Shown here in pieces: positions 1 to 6,661 of a stretch of DNA of 8,173 nt. The number at the start of each line of letters is the position of its first letter. The first letter of the stretch is position 1. A model generated the notes under the pieces. The model had not been told where the DNA came from, searched no databases, and saw only the letters and a list, made by a program, of their open reading frames with translations. The DNA comes from Pseudomonadota bacterium. Its GTDB lineage: Bacteria > Bdellovibrionota > Bacteriovoracia > Bacteriovoracales > Bacteriovoracaceae. The stretch lies in assembly GCA_023432655.1 (NCBI GenBank), contig JAEYUK010000342.1, forward strand, positions 1-8,173, given 5' to 3'. The position numbers were made by a program, and so were the translations under genes.

Positions 1-633
1 TATCCCTACTCCGGAACTGATGCCTCTGAGACCAGGGCGACGTTTAAAAATACTTCCGATGACCGCAAGAATGACTAACATGATCATGATGAAACCTAAG
101 TTAAGCTTAGGTATGGCATGGGGGGCCCTTCTTACGGGAACTCTATTACTTTGACCACTAAGTTTAATGCTGAACTTTTCAGCAGTGTCGAGCATGAAGA
201 GTTTGAGTGCTCCGTAATAATCACCACGGCGGAAGTACTCAGGAAAAATTTGTCTAGTGAAACGAGTCGTATCAAAATCAGTGATTTCACCTTCGATACC
301 ATTACCCACTTCTATCCTCATTTGTCGTTCTGCTTTGGCGATAATGACGATGAGTCCATTATCCTTTTCTTTTGTACCGAGCTGCCATTTTTCTGCTACG
401 GCAATAGAAAAATCTTCGATCGGATATCCTTGAAGATCTGGAACAGTCAGGATGGTTACTTGAGGCCCGTTGTTCGTATGAATCTCATAGGCCATAGTAG
501 CAAGATCACGTTCTTCATTTGGTCCAAGAAAGTCCCCTAAGTCCATCACTGGGGACGTAAGTGCTGGGAGCTTAAGCGGAGCTCCCATGACCTGCATTGA
601 GATGAATAGAAGAAGTGAGAGGAAGTAATGCAC
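1..633 (-). CDS. TPM-domain (YgcG-like) membrane protein, 3' end outside the window
   Basis: The minus strand from 633 stays open to the left edge, giving 211 residues with no stop. Residues 1-17 are a signal peptide (hydrophobic LSLLLFI core, likely cleavage after V-M-G). Residues about 28-155 match the TPM domain: LGDFLGPNEE near the start, then DNGLIVIIA (91-99) and MRIEVGNGIEG (105-115), the usual conserved strands. A membrane segment follows at about 179-195 with a KRR stop-transfer cluster after it, so the TPM domain should face the periplasm. The start is GTG, whose G is the last base of the lemA stop (TAGTG), with GGAAG about 10 bases upstream; this implies coupled translation. LemA and TPM proteins are often encoded together. 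The TPM domain was first called a phosphatase, but its role in bacteria is not settled. The C-terminal tail is unseen. Family assignment is secure; function is not. Confidence 0.88.
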   Translation of the reverse strand, partial: MHYFLSLLLFISMQVMGAPLKLPALTSPVMDLGDFLGPNEERDLATMAYEIHTNNGPQVTILTVPDLQGYPIEDFSIAVAEKWQLGTKEKDNGLIVIIAKAERQMRIEVGNGIEGEITDFDTTRFTRQIFPEYFRRGDYYGALKLFMLDTAEKFSIKLSGQSNRVPVRRAPHAIPKLNLGFIMIMLVILAVIGSIFKRRPGLRGISSGVGI

Positions 634-1205
634 TAGAATTTAACTTCCGGTGTCGCTTTTTCACCCTCTGAAACTGAGAACTGAGGCTTCTTATCAAATT
701 TATGGATAATAGAATTGGTAATGCTTGTAGGAAATACCGTCACCAGATTGTTAAACTCCTGAACCGCTTCTATATAACGGCGACGAGCAACGGCAATTCG
801 ATTCTCTGTTCCTTCTAATTGGGCCTGAAGTCCTTGGAAGTTTTGATTGGCCTTAAGATCAGGATATCTTTCCGAAACCACCATGAGACGACCTAAGGCC
901 TGTGAAACTCCCGACTGAGCTTCCTGGAACTCTTTTAATTTTTCTGGCGTCAAATTTCGAGGATCAACTGTAACCGCCGTGGCCTTGGCACGGGCCTCAA
1001 CAACGTTTTGTAAGGTTTCTTTTTCGTGTGAAGCATAACCTTTTACAGTATTTACCAGATTAGGAATTAGGTCTGTTCTTCTTTTGTATTGGTTTTCAAC
1101 TTCGGCCCAAGCCGCTTCAACATTATTATTTGATTGAGGAATTGATTGAAGTCCACAAGAAACGAGGAACAAAGAAAGTAGAACAACTGCTATAGAAGAT
1201 TTCAT
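633..1205 (-). CDS. lemA: LemA family lipoprotein
   Basis: This 190-residue protein is full length for the family. Residues 1-17 form a lipoprotein signal with the lipobox L-V-S-C, so Cys17 would be lipidated; many LemA proteins instead keep an N-terminal membrane helix. The family core is clear: RRTDLIPNLVNTVKGYASHE (42-61), the EARAKA stretch just after it, and NRIAVARRRYIEAVQEFN near 135-152, all in a long helical protein. The start is ATG with AGGAG six bases upstream. It sits just downstream of the rpsT terminator and overlaps the following TPM gene by one base, so the two are one translational unit. LemA proteins are envelope helical-bundle proteins of unclear molecular function. Identification rests on the motifs and the TPM neighbour. 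Confidence 0.93.
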   Translation of the reverse strand: MKSSIAVVLLSLFLVSCGLQSIPQSNNNVEAAWAEVENQYKRRTDLIPNLVNTVKGYASHEKETLQNVVEARAKATAVTVDPRNLTPEKLKEFQEAQSGVSQALGRLMVVSERYPDLKANQNFQGLQAQLEGTENRIAVARRRYIEAVQEFNNLVTVFPTSITNSIIHKFDKKPQFSVSEGEKATPEVKF

Positions 1206-1230
1206 TTAAGACTCCTGATATGAAACAAAT

Positions 1231-1264
1231 TAAAAAGCCCAAAGTATTATTCATACATTGGGCT
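1231..1264 (-). terminator. intrinsic terminator of rpsT
   Basis: On the minus strand a 7-bp stem (AGCCCAA, 1264-1258, with TTGGGCT, 1242-1236) continues past a single A-A mismatch into a 4-bp GTAT/ATAC stem with a 5-base loop. It is followed by TTTTAATTT. It lies 33 bases after the rpsT stop and only about 15 bases before the lemA ribosome binding site, so lemA must be read by readthrough or by its own promoter. Confidence 0.8.
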
Positions 1265-1266
1265 CA

Positions 1267-1295
1267 ATTTTGTTTAAATCAAGTGCTTATGGCAA
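1267..1295 (-). promoter_or_regulatory. possible lemA promoter overlapping the rpsT terminator
   Basis: On the minus strand TTGCCA (1295-1290) is followed after 17 bases by CAAAAT (1272-1267). Transcription would start near 1260, inside the first arm of the rpsT terminator, so such a transcript could not form that hairpin. The -35 box is good and the -10 box is only 4 of 6, so this is tentative. Confidence 0.3.
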
Positions 1296-1296
1296 A

Positions 1297-1563
1297 TTAT
1301 TTATTGATGCTAGCAACAAGCTTAGTTAAACGAGAAGTCTTGCGCGCAGCTGTTTGCTTTTTCATAGCTGGTGACTTTGCAAGTTTTGCAAGAAGCGATT
1401 GAGCTTTTACAAGAAGCTCTTGTGCAGTAGCGAGGTCGCCTTTTGCAGCAGCTTCACGAACAGCTTTCATTGCTGTACGAGTTTTAGCAGTTTTAGTTTT
1501 GTTCGTCATACGACGTGTTTTTTCTTGTTTTGCTCTTTTTTCAGATGATTTGTGATTAGCCAC
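1297..1563 (-). CDS. rpsT: 30S ribosomal protein S20
   Basis: This 88-residue, strongly basic protein has the full length and pattern of S20: the N-terminal MANHKSSEKRAKQ, the TRTAMKAVREA helix, and the C-terminal KKQTAARKTSRLTKLVA segment. S20 binds 16S rRNA early in small-subunit assembly as a long helical hairpin. The start codon is GTG, with AGGAG seven bases upstream. Nothing upstream in frame offers a better start. In E. coli S20 also starts with a non-AUG codon (UUG) and represses its own translation; a similar control here is an inference only. It is transcribed alone from a promoter at 1608-1637 and ends at the 1231-1264 hairpin, divergent from the beta-oxidation operon. Confidence 0.97.
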   Translation of the reverse strand: MANHKSSEKRAKQEKTRRMTNKTKTAKTRTAMKAVREAAAKGDLATAQELLVKAQSLLAKLAKSPAMKKQTAARKTSRLTKLVASINK

Positions 1564-1607
1564 AGTGGTTCTCCTAAGTAACTTTTCTTTTTCAAAAATA
1601 TTGCGAT

Positions 1608-1637
1608 GTTATAAACCTAAAGTCACCCCCATGGCAA
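1608..1637 (-). promoter_or_regulatory. rpsT promoter (sigma-70 type)
   Basis: TTGCCA (1637-1632) and TATAAC (1613-1608), each 5 of 6 matches, are spaced 18 bases on the minus strand. The leader would be about 38 bases and includes the AGGAG before the GTG start. Confidence 0.6.
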
Positions 1638-1657
1638 TAGTGAATCGATAAAGGTCT

Positions 1658-1686
1658 TTGGCAAAACATTACGAGTGAGGTATTTT
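1658..1686 (+). promoter_or_regulatory. candidate promoter of the beta-oxidation operon
   Basis: TTGGCA (1658-1663) is followed after exactly 17 bases by TATTTT (1681-1686). A start near 1693 would leave a leader of about 35 bases, containing AAGGA (1712-1716) before the ATG at 1727. A TATATA at 1707-1712 was not chosen because it touches the ribosome binding site. No fatty-acid regulator operator was recognised. Confidence 0.5.
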
Positions 1687-1726
1687 TTCCTGGCTCAACC
1701 TCTCATTATATAAGGACATTTTTCCT

Positions 1727-2584
1727 ATGAAAAACATTCAAGTTGTTGGAATTGTTGGTGCTGGTCAGATGGGACGCGGGATTGCCCAGGTCGCTGCTCA
1801 GACTGGTTTTGAAGTTATTCTTTTTGACGCCTTTAAAAATTCTTTGGATTTTGGTCATAATTTTATTAAGACGCAGTTAGACAAAGGTGCTGAAAAAGGC
1901 AAGTGGACGGCCGATGATGCCAAAAGCGCTTTTTCTAAGATTAAGGCCACAACGGAGATCAATGATCTTAAAAATTGTGATCTCGTGGTCGAAGCGGCTA
2001 CGGAGAGAAAAGAGCTTAAGTTTGAAATTTTTAAGAATCTTGATGCCGTTGTAAAAGCTGATGCCATTCTTGCTTCCAATACATCATCTATCTCTATTAC
2101 TGAGATCGCTGCTGTGACAAAGCGTCCTCATCTCGTGGCCGGGATGCATTTTATGAATCCGGTTCCAGTCATGAAATTAGTTGAAGGGATTCGTGGTTTA
2201 GAGACATCTGATGAAACTTTCAATACTGTTGCTGCCACTGCGGAAAAAATGGGGAAGGTCTTCGTTCGCGCTAAAGACTATCCAGGATTTGCGGTTAATA
2301 GAATTCTTATGCCGATGATCAATGAAGCTGTTTATGCCCTCTATGAAGGTGTAGCTGAAGTTAAAGACATCGACACAGCAATGAAACTTGGAACCAATCA
2401 GCCTATGGGCCCGCTTGAACTTGCGGATTTCATCGGACTCGATACGTGCCTGGCCATTATGAATGTCCTTCATGACGGATTGGGTGATACTAAATACCGT
2501 CCATGCCCACTCTTAAAACAATACGTTGCTGCCGGCCGTTTTGGCCGTAAGAACGGAAAAGGGTTCTATACTTATGACAAATAA
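1727..2584 (+). CDS. hbd: 3-hydroxybutyryl-CoA (3-hydroxyacyl-CoA) dehydrogenase
   Basis: The 285-residue protein has the usual length of monofunctional enzymes that oxidise (S)-3-hydroxyacyl-CoA to 3-ketoacyl-CoA with NAD, or run in reverse. The N-terminal Rossmann domain carries GAGQMG (11-16). Active-site residues are all present with family spacing: Ser120 in NTSS, His141 in HFMNP, Glu153 and Asn191 in VNR (the Ser-His and His-Asn distances of 21 and 50 match mammalian HAD). The C-terminal domain has [12 protein letters not shown] and ends GKGFYTYDK. The start is ATG with AAGGA ten bases upstream. It is the first gene of an operon and overlaps the next gene by 11 bases. Chain-length preference (C4 or longer) cannot be read from sequence; the hbd name follows the close hbd-crt-bcd style context. 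Confidence 0.95.
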   Translation: MKNIQVVGIVGAGQMGRGIAQVAAQTGFEVILFDAFKNSLDFGHNFIKTQLDKGAEKGKWTADDAKSAFSKIKATTEINDLKNCDLVVEAATERKELKFEIFKNLDAVVKADAILASNTSSISITEIAAVTKRPHLVAGMHFMNPVPVMKLVEGIRGLETSDETFNTVAATAEKMGKVFVRAKDYPGFAVNRILMPMINEAVYALYEGVAEVKDIDTAMKLGTNQPMGPLELADFIGLDTCLAIMNVLHDGLGDTKYRPCPLLKQYVAAGRFGRKNGKGFYTYDK

Positions 2585-3356
2585 TTTTGAAACCATTCAC
2601 TTTGATCAAAGCTCTGACGTCGCTGTTGTGACAATTAACAGACCTTCAAAGCTCAATGCTCTTAATATTCAAGTTCACCGTGAACTTAAAACTCTGTTAA
2701 CCGAACTGCAGAAAGCTAACCTCAAAGGTTTAATCCTGACCGGTGAAGGAGAAAAAGCTTTTATCGCAGGTGCGGATATTGCTGAGATGAGATCAATGAC
2801 AAATGGTGAAGCCAAGGCCTTCTCTGAGCTTGGCCAGCAGGTGACGACTCTTATGGAGTCTTTGCCCTTTCCTACCATTGCGGCGGTTAACGGCTTTGCC
2901 CTCGGCGGAGGATTTGAAATGGCCATGTGCTGTGACTTTATCTTCGCTTCACAGAATGCTGTTTTCGGTTTACCGGAAGTGAAGTTAGGTCTCATTCCTG
3001 GTTTTGGCGGTACTCAGCGCCTTTCAAGGATTGTAGGAGAGAGACGCGCCAAGGAAATCATGTTCTCCGGCCGTAACGTTAAGGCCGAAGAAGCTAGAAC
3101 ACTTGGAATTGTCCTTGAACTATTTGCTGATAAGGCCCAGTTAATGGATGGAGCAAAAAGCTGGTTTGAAATGGCCCGCGCTAACTCTTCCTATGCCATT
3201 GCTAGAGCTAAAGAAACTCTTTGGAACGGAATAGATAAGAACTTGGGCGAAGGTCTTAAAATTGAAGCCCAGGCTTTTGGAGACATTTTCCAGACAGAGC
3301 AAATGATCGAAGGAACTTCTGCCTTCTTAGAAAAAAGAAAAGCTAATTTTAAATAA
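2574..3356 (+). CDS. enoyl-CoA hydratase (crotonase family)
   Basis: A 260-residue crotonase-fold protein that would hydrate trans-2-enoyl-CoA to 3-hydroxyacyl-CoA. The oxyanion-hole segments are FIAGADI (63-69) and [10 protein letters not shown] (106-115). The two catalytic glutamates of true hydratases are both present: Glu115 and Glu135 ([16 protein letters not shown]), spaced 20 apart as in rat crotonase Glu144/Glu164. This favours hydratase over isomerase or other crotonase activities. The frame stays open back to 2526, but the start at 2574 (MTNNFETI) is preferred: it gives the family length, a purine-rich stretch lies about ten bases upstream, and an 11-base overlap with hbd fits translational coupling. 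The upstream 16 residues read as hbd in another frame. Confidence 0.95.
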   Translation: MTNNFETIHFDQSSDVAVVTINRPSKLNALNIQVHRELKTLLTELQKANLKGLILTGEGEKAFIAGADIAEMRSMTNGEAKAFSELGQQVTTLMESLPFPTIAAVNGFALGGGFEMAMCCDFIFASQNAVFGLPEVKLGLIPGFGGTQRLSRIVGERRAKEIMFSGRNVKAEEARTLGIVLELFADKAQLMDGAKSWFEMARANSSYAIARAKETLWNGIDKNLGEGLKIEAQAFGDIFQTEQMIEGTSAFLEKRKANFK

Positions 3357-3367
3357 AAGGAATCTCT

Positions 3368-4510
3368 ATGCTACTTGATGAACAATACAAAGAAATTCGT
3401 GACATGGTTAAGAAGTTTTCTGACTCAGAAATTCTTCCTTTCGCCCAGAAAGTGGATCACGAAGGCCATCTTCCGAAAGAACAAATCGCGAAACTCGCTG
3501 AAAACGGTTTTCTAGGTTCTTACGTACCGGAAGAGTACGGCGGAGCTGGAATGGACTACATGTCCTACTCTTTGATCGTGGAAGAGATCTCTCGTAACTG
3601 TGCTTCGAGTGGGGTATTCGTCTCTGCTCATACTTCTCTTGGAATCTGGCCGATTCTAAATTTCGGTACTGAAGCCCAGAAGAAAAAGTATCTTCCGAAA
3701 ATGGCTTCAGGAGAGTGGATTGGATGTTTCTGTCTATCAGAGCCAAATGCCGGTTCAGATGCTGGGTCTCTTACAACTTTTGCTGAAGATAAGGGTGATC
3801 ATTGGGAAATTAACGGAGTTAAAAACTGGATCACCAATGGTAAAGAAGCTGGTGTTTGCATTGTCTTCGCTAAGACTAAAAAAACTCCGGATTATAAGGG
3901 AATTTCTTGCTTCATCGTTGAGACGACGACACCTGGATTTTCAATCATTAAAGAAGAAGACAAACTTGGTATCCGCGGCTCTTCAACTTGCCAACTGGCC
4001 TTCGATAAAGTGAAAGTTCCTAAGGATGCTCTTCTAGGTGAGCCAGAAAAAGGCTTCCGCGTTGCCATGGCAACCCTCGATGGTGGCCGTATTGGGATTG
4101 CTTCTCAGGCCCTAGGAATTGCTCAAGGCGCTTTTGATTATGCCATTCGTTATACAAAGCAACGTGTTCAGTTTGGGGCCCCGCTGTCGGACCTTCAGGG
4201 AATTCAGTTTATGTGGGCGGATTTGAGTACAAAAATAGGCGCCTCTAGACTTCTTATCTACCATGCTTCGGCCCTTAAGGATGCAGGGCAGCCTTACTCC
4301 AAAGAGTCGGCCCAGGCCAAGCTTTTCGCTTCAGAAGCCGCCATGTGGATTACTACTAAGGCCATTCAACTGTGTGGTGGAAATGGTTACACTAAAGAGT
4401 ATCCGGTTGAAAGGTTCTTCCGTGACGCCAAGATTACCGAGATTTACGAAGGGACTTCAGAAGTTCAGCGTATGGTAATCGCCTCGGCGGAATTAAAAGC
4501 CATCCAATAA
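3368..4510 (+). CDS. short-chain acyl-CoA dehydrogenase
   Basis: A 380-residue flavoenzyme of the usual ACAD length, making the 2-enoyl-CoA used by the hydratase encoded just before it. Both family signatures are seen: CLSEPNAGSDAGS (near 126-138) and the Q-x2-GGNGY...R-F-F-R-D block (near 338-357). The catalytic base is Glu361 in IYEGTSE, the position used by short-chain and butyryl-CoA dehydrogenases (long-chain and isovaleryl enzymes place it elsewhere). It starts 11 bases after the hydratase stop with AAGGA six bases before the ATG. An electron-transfer flavoprotein is needed as acceptor, but no etfAB genes lie in the window. Butyryl-CoA is the likeliest substrate; a branched short-chain acyl-CoA is possible. 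Confidence 0.95.
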   Translation: MLLDEQYKEIRDMVKKFSDSEILPFAQKVDHEGHLPKEQIAKLAENGFLGSYVPEEYGGAGMDYMSYSLIVEEISRNCASSGVFVSAHTSLGIWPILNFGTEAQKKKYLPKMASGEWIGCFCLSEPNAGSDAGSLTTFAEDKGDHWEINGVKNWITNGKEAGVCIVFAKTKKTPDYKGISCFIVETTTPGFSIIKEEDKLGIRGSSTCQLAFDKVKVPKDALLGEPEKGFRVAMATLDGGRIGIASQALGIAQGAFDYAIRYTKQRVQFGAPLSDLQGIQFMWADLSTKIGASRLLIYHASALKDAGQPYSKESAQAKLFASEAAMWITTKAIQLCGGNGYTKEYPVERFFRDAKITEIYEGTSEVQRMVIASAELKAIQ

Positions 4511-4523
4511 TTTTACGCTCGTC

Positions 4524-4565
4524 AATGGACACTCGCTTTGCTAGAGTGTCCATTAAATTTGTTTT
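4524..4565 (+). terminator. terminator of the hbd / enoyl-CoA hydratase / acyl-CoA dehydrogenase operon
   Basis: A perfect 11-bp stem (AATGGACACTC, 4524-4534, with GAGTGTCCATT, 4544-4554) closes a 9-base loop 13 bases after the stop codon. The tail, AAATTTGTTTT, is T-rich but interrupted, so termination may be partial. Confidence 0.7.
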
Positions 4566-4568
4566 ATT

Positions 4569-4583
4569 CGCGAAGTGTTCGCG
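4569..4583 (+). repeat. short GC-rich inverted repeat in the leader of the histone-like gene
   Basis: CGCGAA and TTCGCG form a perfect 6-bp hairpin with a GTG loop, 26 bases before the ATG at 4610. TTCGCG also occurs twice as a direct repeat (4567-4572 and 4578-4583). It could be a second terminator (TTTTTT follows about 8 bases later), a leader hairpin or a protein-binding site. No convincing promoter was found between it and the preceding terminator. Confidence 0.45.
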
Positions 4584-4609
4584 TAAGTTAATTTTTTGAG
4601 GAGAAAATC

Positions 4610-5908
4610 ATGGCGAAAAAGAAGCCGACTGCTAAAATGCCAGTGAAAAAGGCTGCACCTAAAACTGCGGCAAAAAAACCGGTAGCGAAAGCTCCTCCAA
4701 AAAAAGCGGCACCTATGGCAAAGAAAGCACCAGCTAAAAAAGTAGCAGCTCCTGCGAAGAAAGCTACACCAGCTAAAAAAGTAACTCCTGCTAAAAAAGC
4801 AGCACCAACTAAGAAAGCAGTTCCTGCAAAAAAAGTTGTTCCTGCAAAAAAAGCTGAAAAGAAAGTTGCACCTAAATCACTTAAAGAAACTGTTCTTAAA
4901 GCTGCTACAAAGTTAATTGCTAAAACGAAGCCTTTAACAAAAAAGCAAGAAAAGAAGAATAAAGAAAAAGAAAAAGCAGCTCTTGCAAAAGAGAAAGCTC
5001 GTCTTGAAAAAGATAAAGCGAAAGAAAAAGCTCTTCTTGCTAAAGAAAAAGAGAAAGAAGCCAAAGATAAGGCCAAGCAAAAAGAGCTTGAGAAAAAACA
5101 AAAAGAACAAGAGAAGCTAGAGGCTAAAAAAGCTAAAGAAGAAGAGAAAGCTCGTCTGAAAGCTGAGAAGTCTGGCGCAAAAAAATCCAAGAAGAAAGAT
5201 GACGATGAAGATCTTGATGATGAGGACTTTGATGATGAAGATCTAGAACTTGGTGAAGATGATGAACCCGCTTTTGGAGAGGAAGATACTAAGAAAGCAC
5301 GCAAAGTTGAAGATGATGACTTTGACGAGTTTGAAGAAGAGTATAAGAAATCGAAAGCTAAAAAGGGTGGAAAGAAAGCTTACGAAGTTGATGATCATGA
5401 AGATATCTTCGTAGCAAAGCCTTCTAAAAAAGTTGTAATGGCCGATTTAGAGACAAACATCGCGGATGAAATTGCCCAATTACGTGAGCACTTCAACTGG
5501 AAAGATATTGCTGAAGCTATTGGCACAATGGATTTCTTCATTGATGCTAAAAACGATGAGTGTATTGAAAAAGGTTGTGACAATATTCGTACGACTCAAA
5601 GTTATTGCCGACTTCACTATCTTCGTAACTGGAAAACAGTTCAGAAAAAGCGCGAGATCCTGAAAGAAGGTAAACTTCAGGAGTATATTGAAGAACTTAT
5701 TTCTAAATATCCACCTAAGTATATTGATGCTCTTATCTCTGACCTTTCTGATGATAAAGAGTTCTACAAAGTTCTTAATGAGCTTAACATCACTTCTGAA
5801 TTTGATTATGAGGAAGATGATTTTGATAATGCGGTTGATGATGATGATTCTGATGATGATATCGGAATCGAGACCATCTCAAGCTCACTTCGCTACGAAG
5901 ACGAATGA
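4610..5908 (+). CDS. lysine-rich histone-H1-like protein with acidic blocks and a C-terminal CCCH zinc-finger-like module
   Basis: This 432-residue protein is a mosaic. Residues 1-90 hold 31 lysines and one acidic residue in A/P/K repeats, including six tandem hexads (T/V/A-P-A-K-K-A/V, 47-82), as in bacterial histone-H1-like and AlgP-type tails that bind DNA. Residues about 110-190 are almost only K, E, A, L and R and should form a long charged helix. Residues 196-245 are mostly Asp/Glu. A globular part (about 281-394) has Cys318-x4-Cys323-x9-Cys333-x2-His336 followed by YLRNW, resembling the small Zn-binding C..C..C..H-Y-x-x-W motif seen in some phage and HNH-type proteins. An acidic tail (396-417) closes the protein. 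GAGGAG lies six bases before the ATG. No signal peptide: cytoplasmic or nucleoid. It forms its own unit between two terminators. A nucleoid or RNA-binding role is inferred; I do not recognise the C-terminal domain as a named family. Confidence 0.9.
   Translation: MAKKKPTAKMPVKKAAPKTAAKKPVAKAPPKKAAPMAKKAPAKKVAAPAKKATPAKKVTPAKKAAPTKKAVPAKKVVPAKKAEKKVAPKSLKETVLKAATKLIAKTKPLTKKQEKKNKEKEKAALAKEKARLEKDKAKEKALLAKEKEKEAKDKAKQKELEKKQKEQEKLEAKKAKEEEKARLKAEKSGAKKSKKKDDDEDLDDEDFDDEDLELGEDDEPAFGEEDTKKARKVEDDDFDEFEEEYKKSKAKKGGKKAYEVDDHEDIFVAKPSKKVVMADLETNIADEIAQLREHFNWKDIAEAIGTMDFFIDAKNDECIEKGCDNIRTTQSYCRLHYLRNWKTVQKKREILKEGKLQEYIEELISKYPPKYIDALISDLSDDKEFYKVLNELNITSEFDYEEDDFDNAVDDDDSDDDIGIETISSSLRYEDE
4748..4855 (+). 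repeat. six tandem 18-bp coding repeats (PAKK hexads)
   Basis: The DNA encodes six consecutive hexapeptides: APAKKA, TPAKKV, TPAKKA, APTKKA, VPAKKV and VPAKKA. Copies differ at the DNA level by synonymous and conservative changes, so the array is old or under selection at protein level. Copy number could vary between strains by slippage without breaking the frame. Confidence 0.8.
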
Positions 5909-5910
5909 TA

Positions 5911-5945
5911 AAAAAAGCCCCATCTAAGATGGGGCTTTTTTTTTT
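5911..5945. terminator. strong bidirectional intrinsic terminator between convergent genes
   Basis: A 14-bp stem (AAAAAAGCCCCATC, 5911-5924, with GATGGGGCTTTTTT, 5928-5941) closes a TAA loop and runs into ten T residues (5936-5945). The A-run on the left arm gives a matching T-run on the minus strand. It starts two bases after the histone-like stop and lies two bases from the end of the lysozyme-fold gene, serving both. Confidence 0.95.
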
Positions 5946-5947
5946 GT

Positions 5948-6661
5948 CTATTTGCAAAGAGGGTAGTCTTTTAAGAGTTTAATGATGCCGCCACCGTTTC
6001 GGAGACGAAGATGTTGCCAGTAGGAATTGGCCCCTCGACCGAAGAGATTTCCATTCCCTTCATAGGCGCCATTTCTTCCTTTTAATTGTTCGTTCAGGAT
6101 TTCCAGGCCGCATTTAATATTGGCCTGATCGGGAGCAATATCCTGAACGCCACAGCTATTACCACTATCACCGCCTCTCCAGTAGCGATCTTTTCTTGTT
6201 TTATTAAGCTGGAGATGACCTATTGCCGTTCCGTGAGTCGCTGCCCGATTCACTTTATTTGCTCCACAAGTTGTTTCTTTAAATGAGATGGCAGCAATGA
6301 GCCAGACCCAAAAATATTCTTTTTCGGTTTTAGTAAGTTGAGGCCAGCGAGGACAAAAGCTTTGAACTCCTGGAAGGTTGTTTTCAAGAAATTTAGGGCC
6401 ATTCACTTTTTGCATGTGACTAACAATGGTGGTTCCAAGAATCCCGAGACTTCCATCGGCCCGGATAAAACTTGAACAGTCTGCTCCTTTCCCGGAGTAA
6501 CCAGCACTTAATGGTACTTTGGTGATGTCTTCACATGCCACTTGAGGGCCACGGGCCATGGTATTTAAAGTCTGTAAACCTTCTCTAATCATAGAGTCAT
6601 CGCCGTAGGCGAGCGTAGCACTGAATAGAACGAAGGCCAGGAGAGATTTACTTTTTCTCAC
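5948..6661 (-). CDS. secreted lysozyme-fold / lytic-transglycosylase-like protein
   Basis: The 237-residue protein has a Sec signal peptide (MRKSKS then a hydrophobic core, cleavage near LAYG at 17-20). The C-terminal half resembles the SLT/lysozyme fold: Glu129 in ISFKETTCG as the likely catalytic acid, ATHGTAIGHLQL (141-152) at the place of the family GA-x-GLMQ segment, and PDQANIKCGLEIL (177-189) matching the P-x-x-N-I-x-x-G-x-x-x-L segment. Such enzymes cleave the glycan strands of peptidoglycan. Seven cysteines (43, 62, 103, 132, 170, 184, 236) suggest disulfides in the periplasm or outside. The N-terminal 100 residues are unrecognised. The start is GTG at 6661, overlapping the previous gene by 14 bases with GGGGG upstream; a later start would lose the signal peptide. 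The enzyme class is likely, but activity and target are inferred. Confidence 0.85.
   Translation of the reverse strand: MRKSKSLLAFVLFSATLAYGDDSMIREGLQTLNTMARGPQVACEDITKVPLSAGYSGKGADCSSFIRADGSLGILGTTIVSHMQKVNGPKFLENNLPGVQSFCPRWPQLTKTEKEYFWVWLIAAISFKETTCGANKVNRAATHGTAIGHLQLNKTRKDRYWRGGDSGNSCGVQDIAPDQANIKCGLEILNEQLKGRNGAYEGNGNLFGRGANSYWQHLRLRNGGGIIKLLKDYPLCK

Noticed and set aside
118..540. 140-residue plus-strand open frame at the left edge
   Set aside because: It lies opposite the TPM-domain gene, whose minus-strand frame has a signal peptide, family motifs and coupling to lemA. The plus-strand translation has no recognisable features.
1220..1402. 60-residue plus-strand open frame between lemA and rpsT
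   Set aside because: It covers the rpsT terminator and the antisense of the S20 C-terminus, and has no ribosome binding site of note.
1707..1712. TATATA as the -10 box of the beta-oxidation operon
   Set aside because: It abuts the ribosome binding site, has no matching -35 box, and a better-spaced pair exists at 1658-1686.
2526..2573. N-terminal extension of the enoyl-CoA hydratase
   Set aside because: These 16 codons overlap the conserved end of hbd, and family length and context support the start at 2574.
4748..4855. Tandem repeats as a CRISPR or intergenic repeat array
   Set aside because: The units are contiguous 18-bp codon repeats within a coding frame, without spacers.
4588..5304. 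238-residue Ser/Phe/Ala-rich minus-strand frame
   Set aside because: It is the complement of lysine codons (AAA/AAG read as TTT/CTT) in the histone-like gene; the low-complexity translation is an artefact.
5688..5927. 79-residue plus-strand frame rich in Met/Leu/Ile
   Set aside because: It is an out-of-frame reading of the acidic GAT-rich 3' part of the histone-like gene and runs through the terminator.
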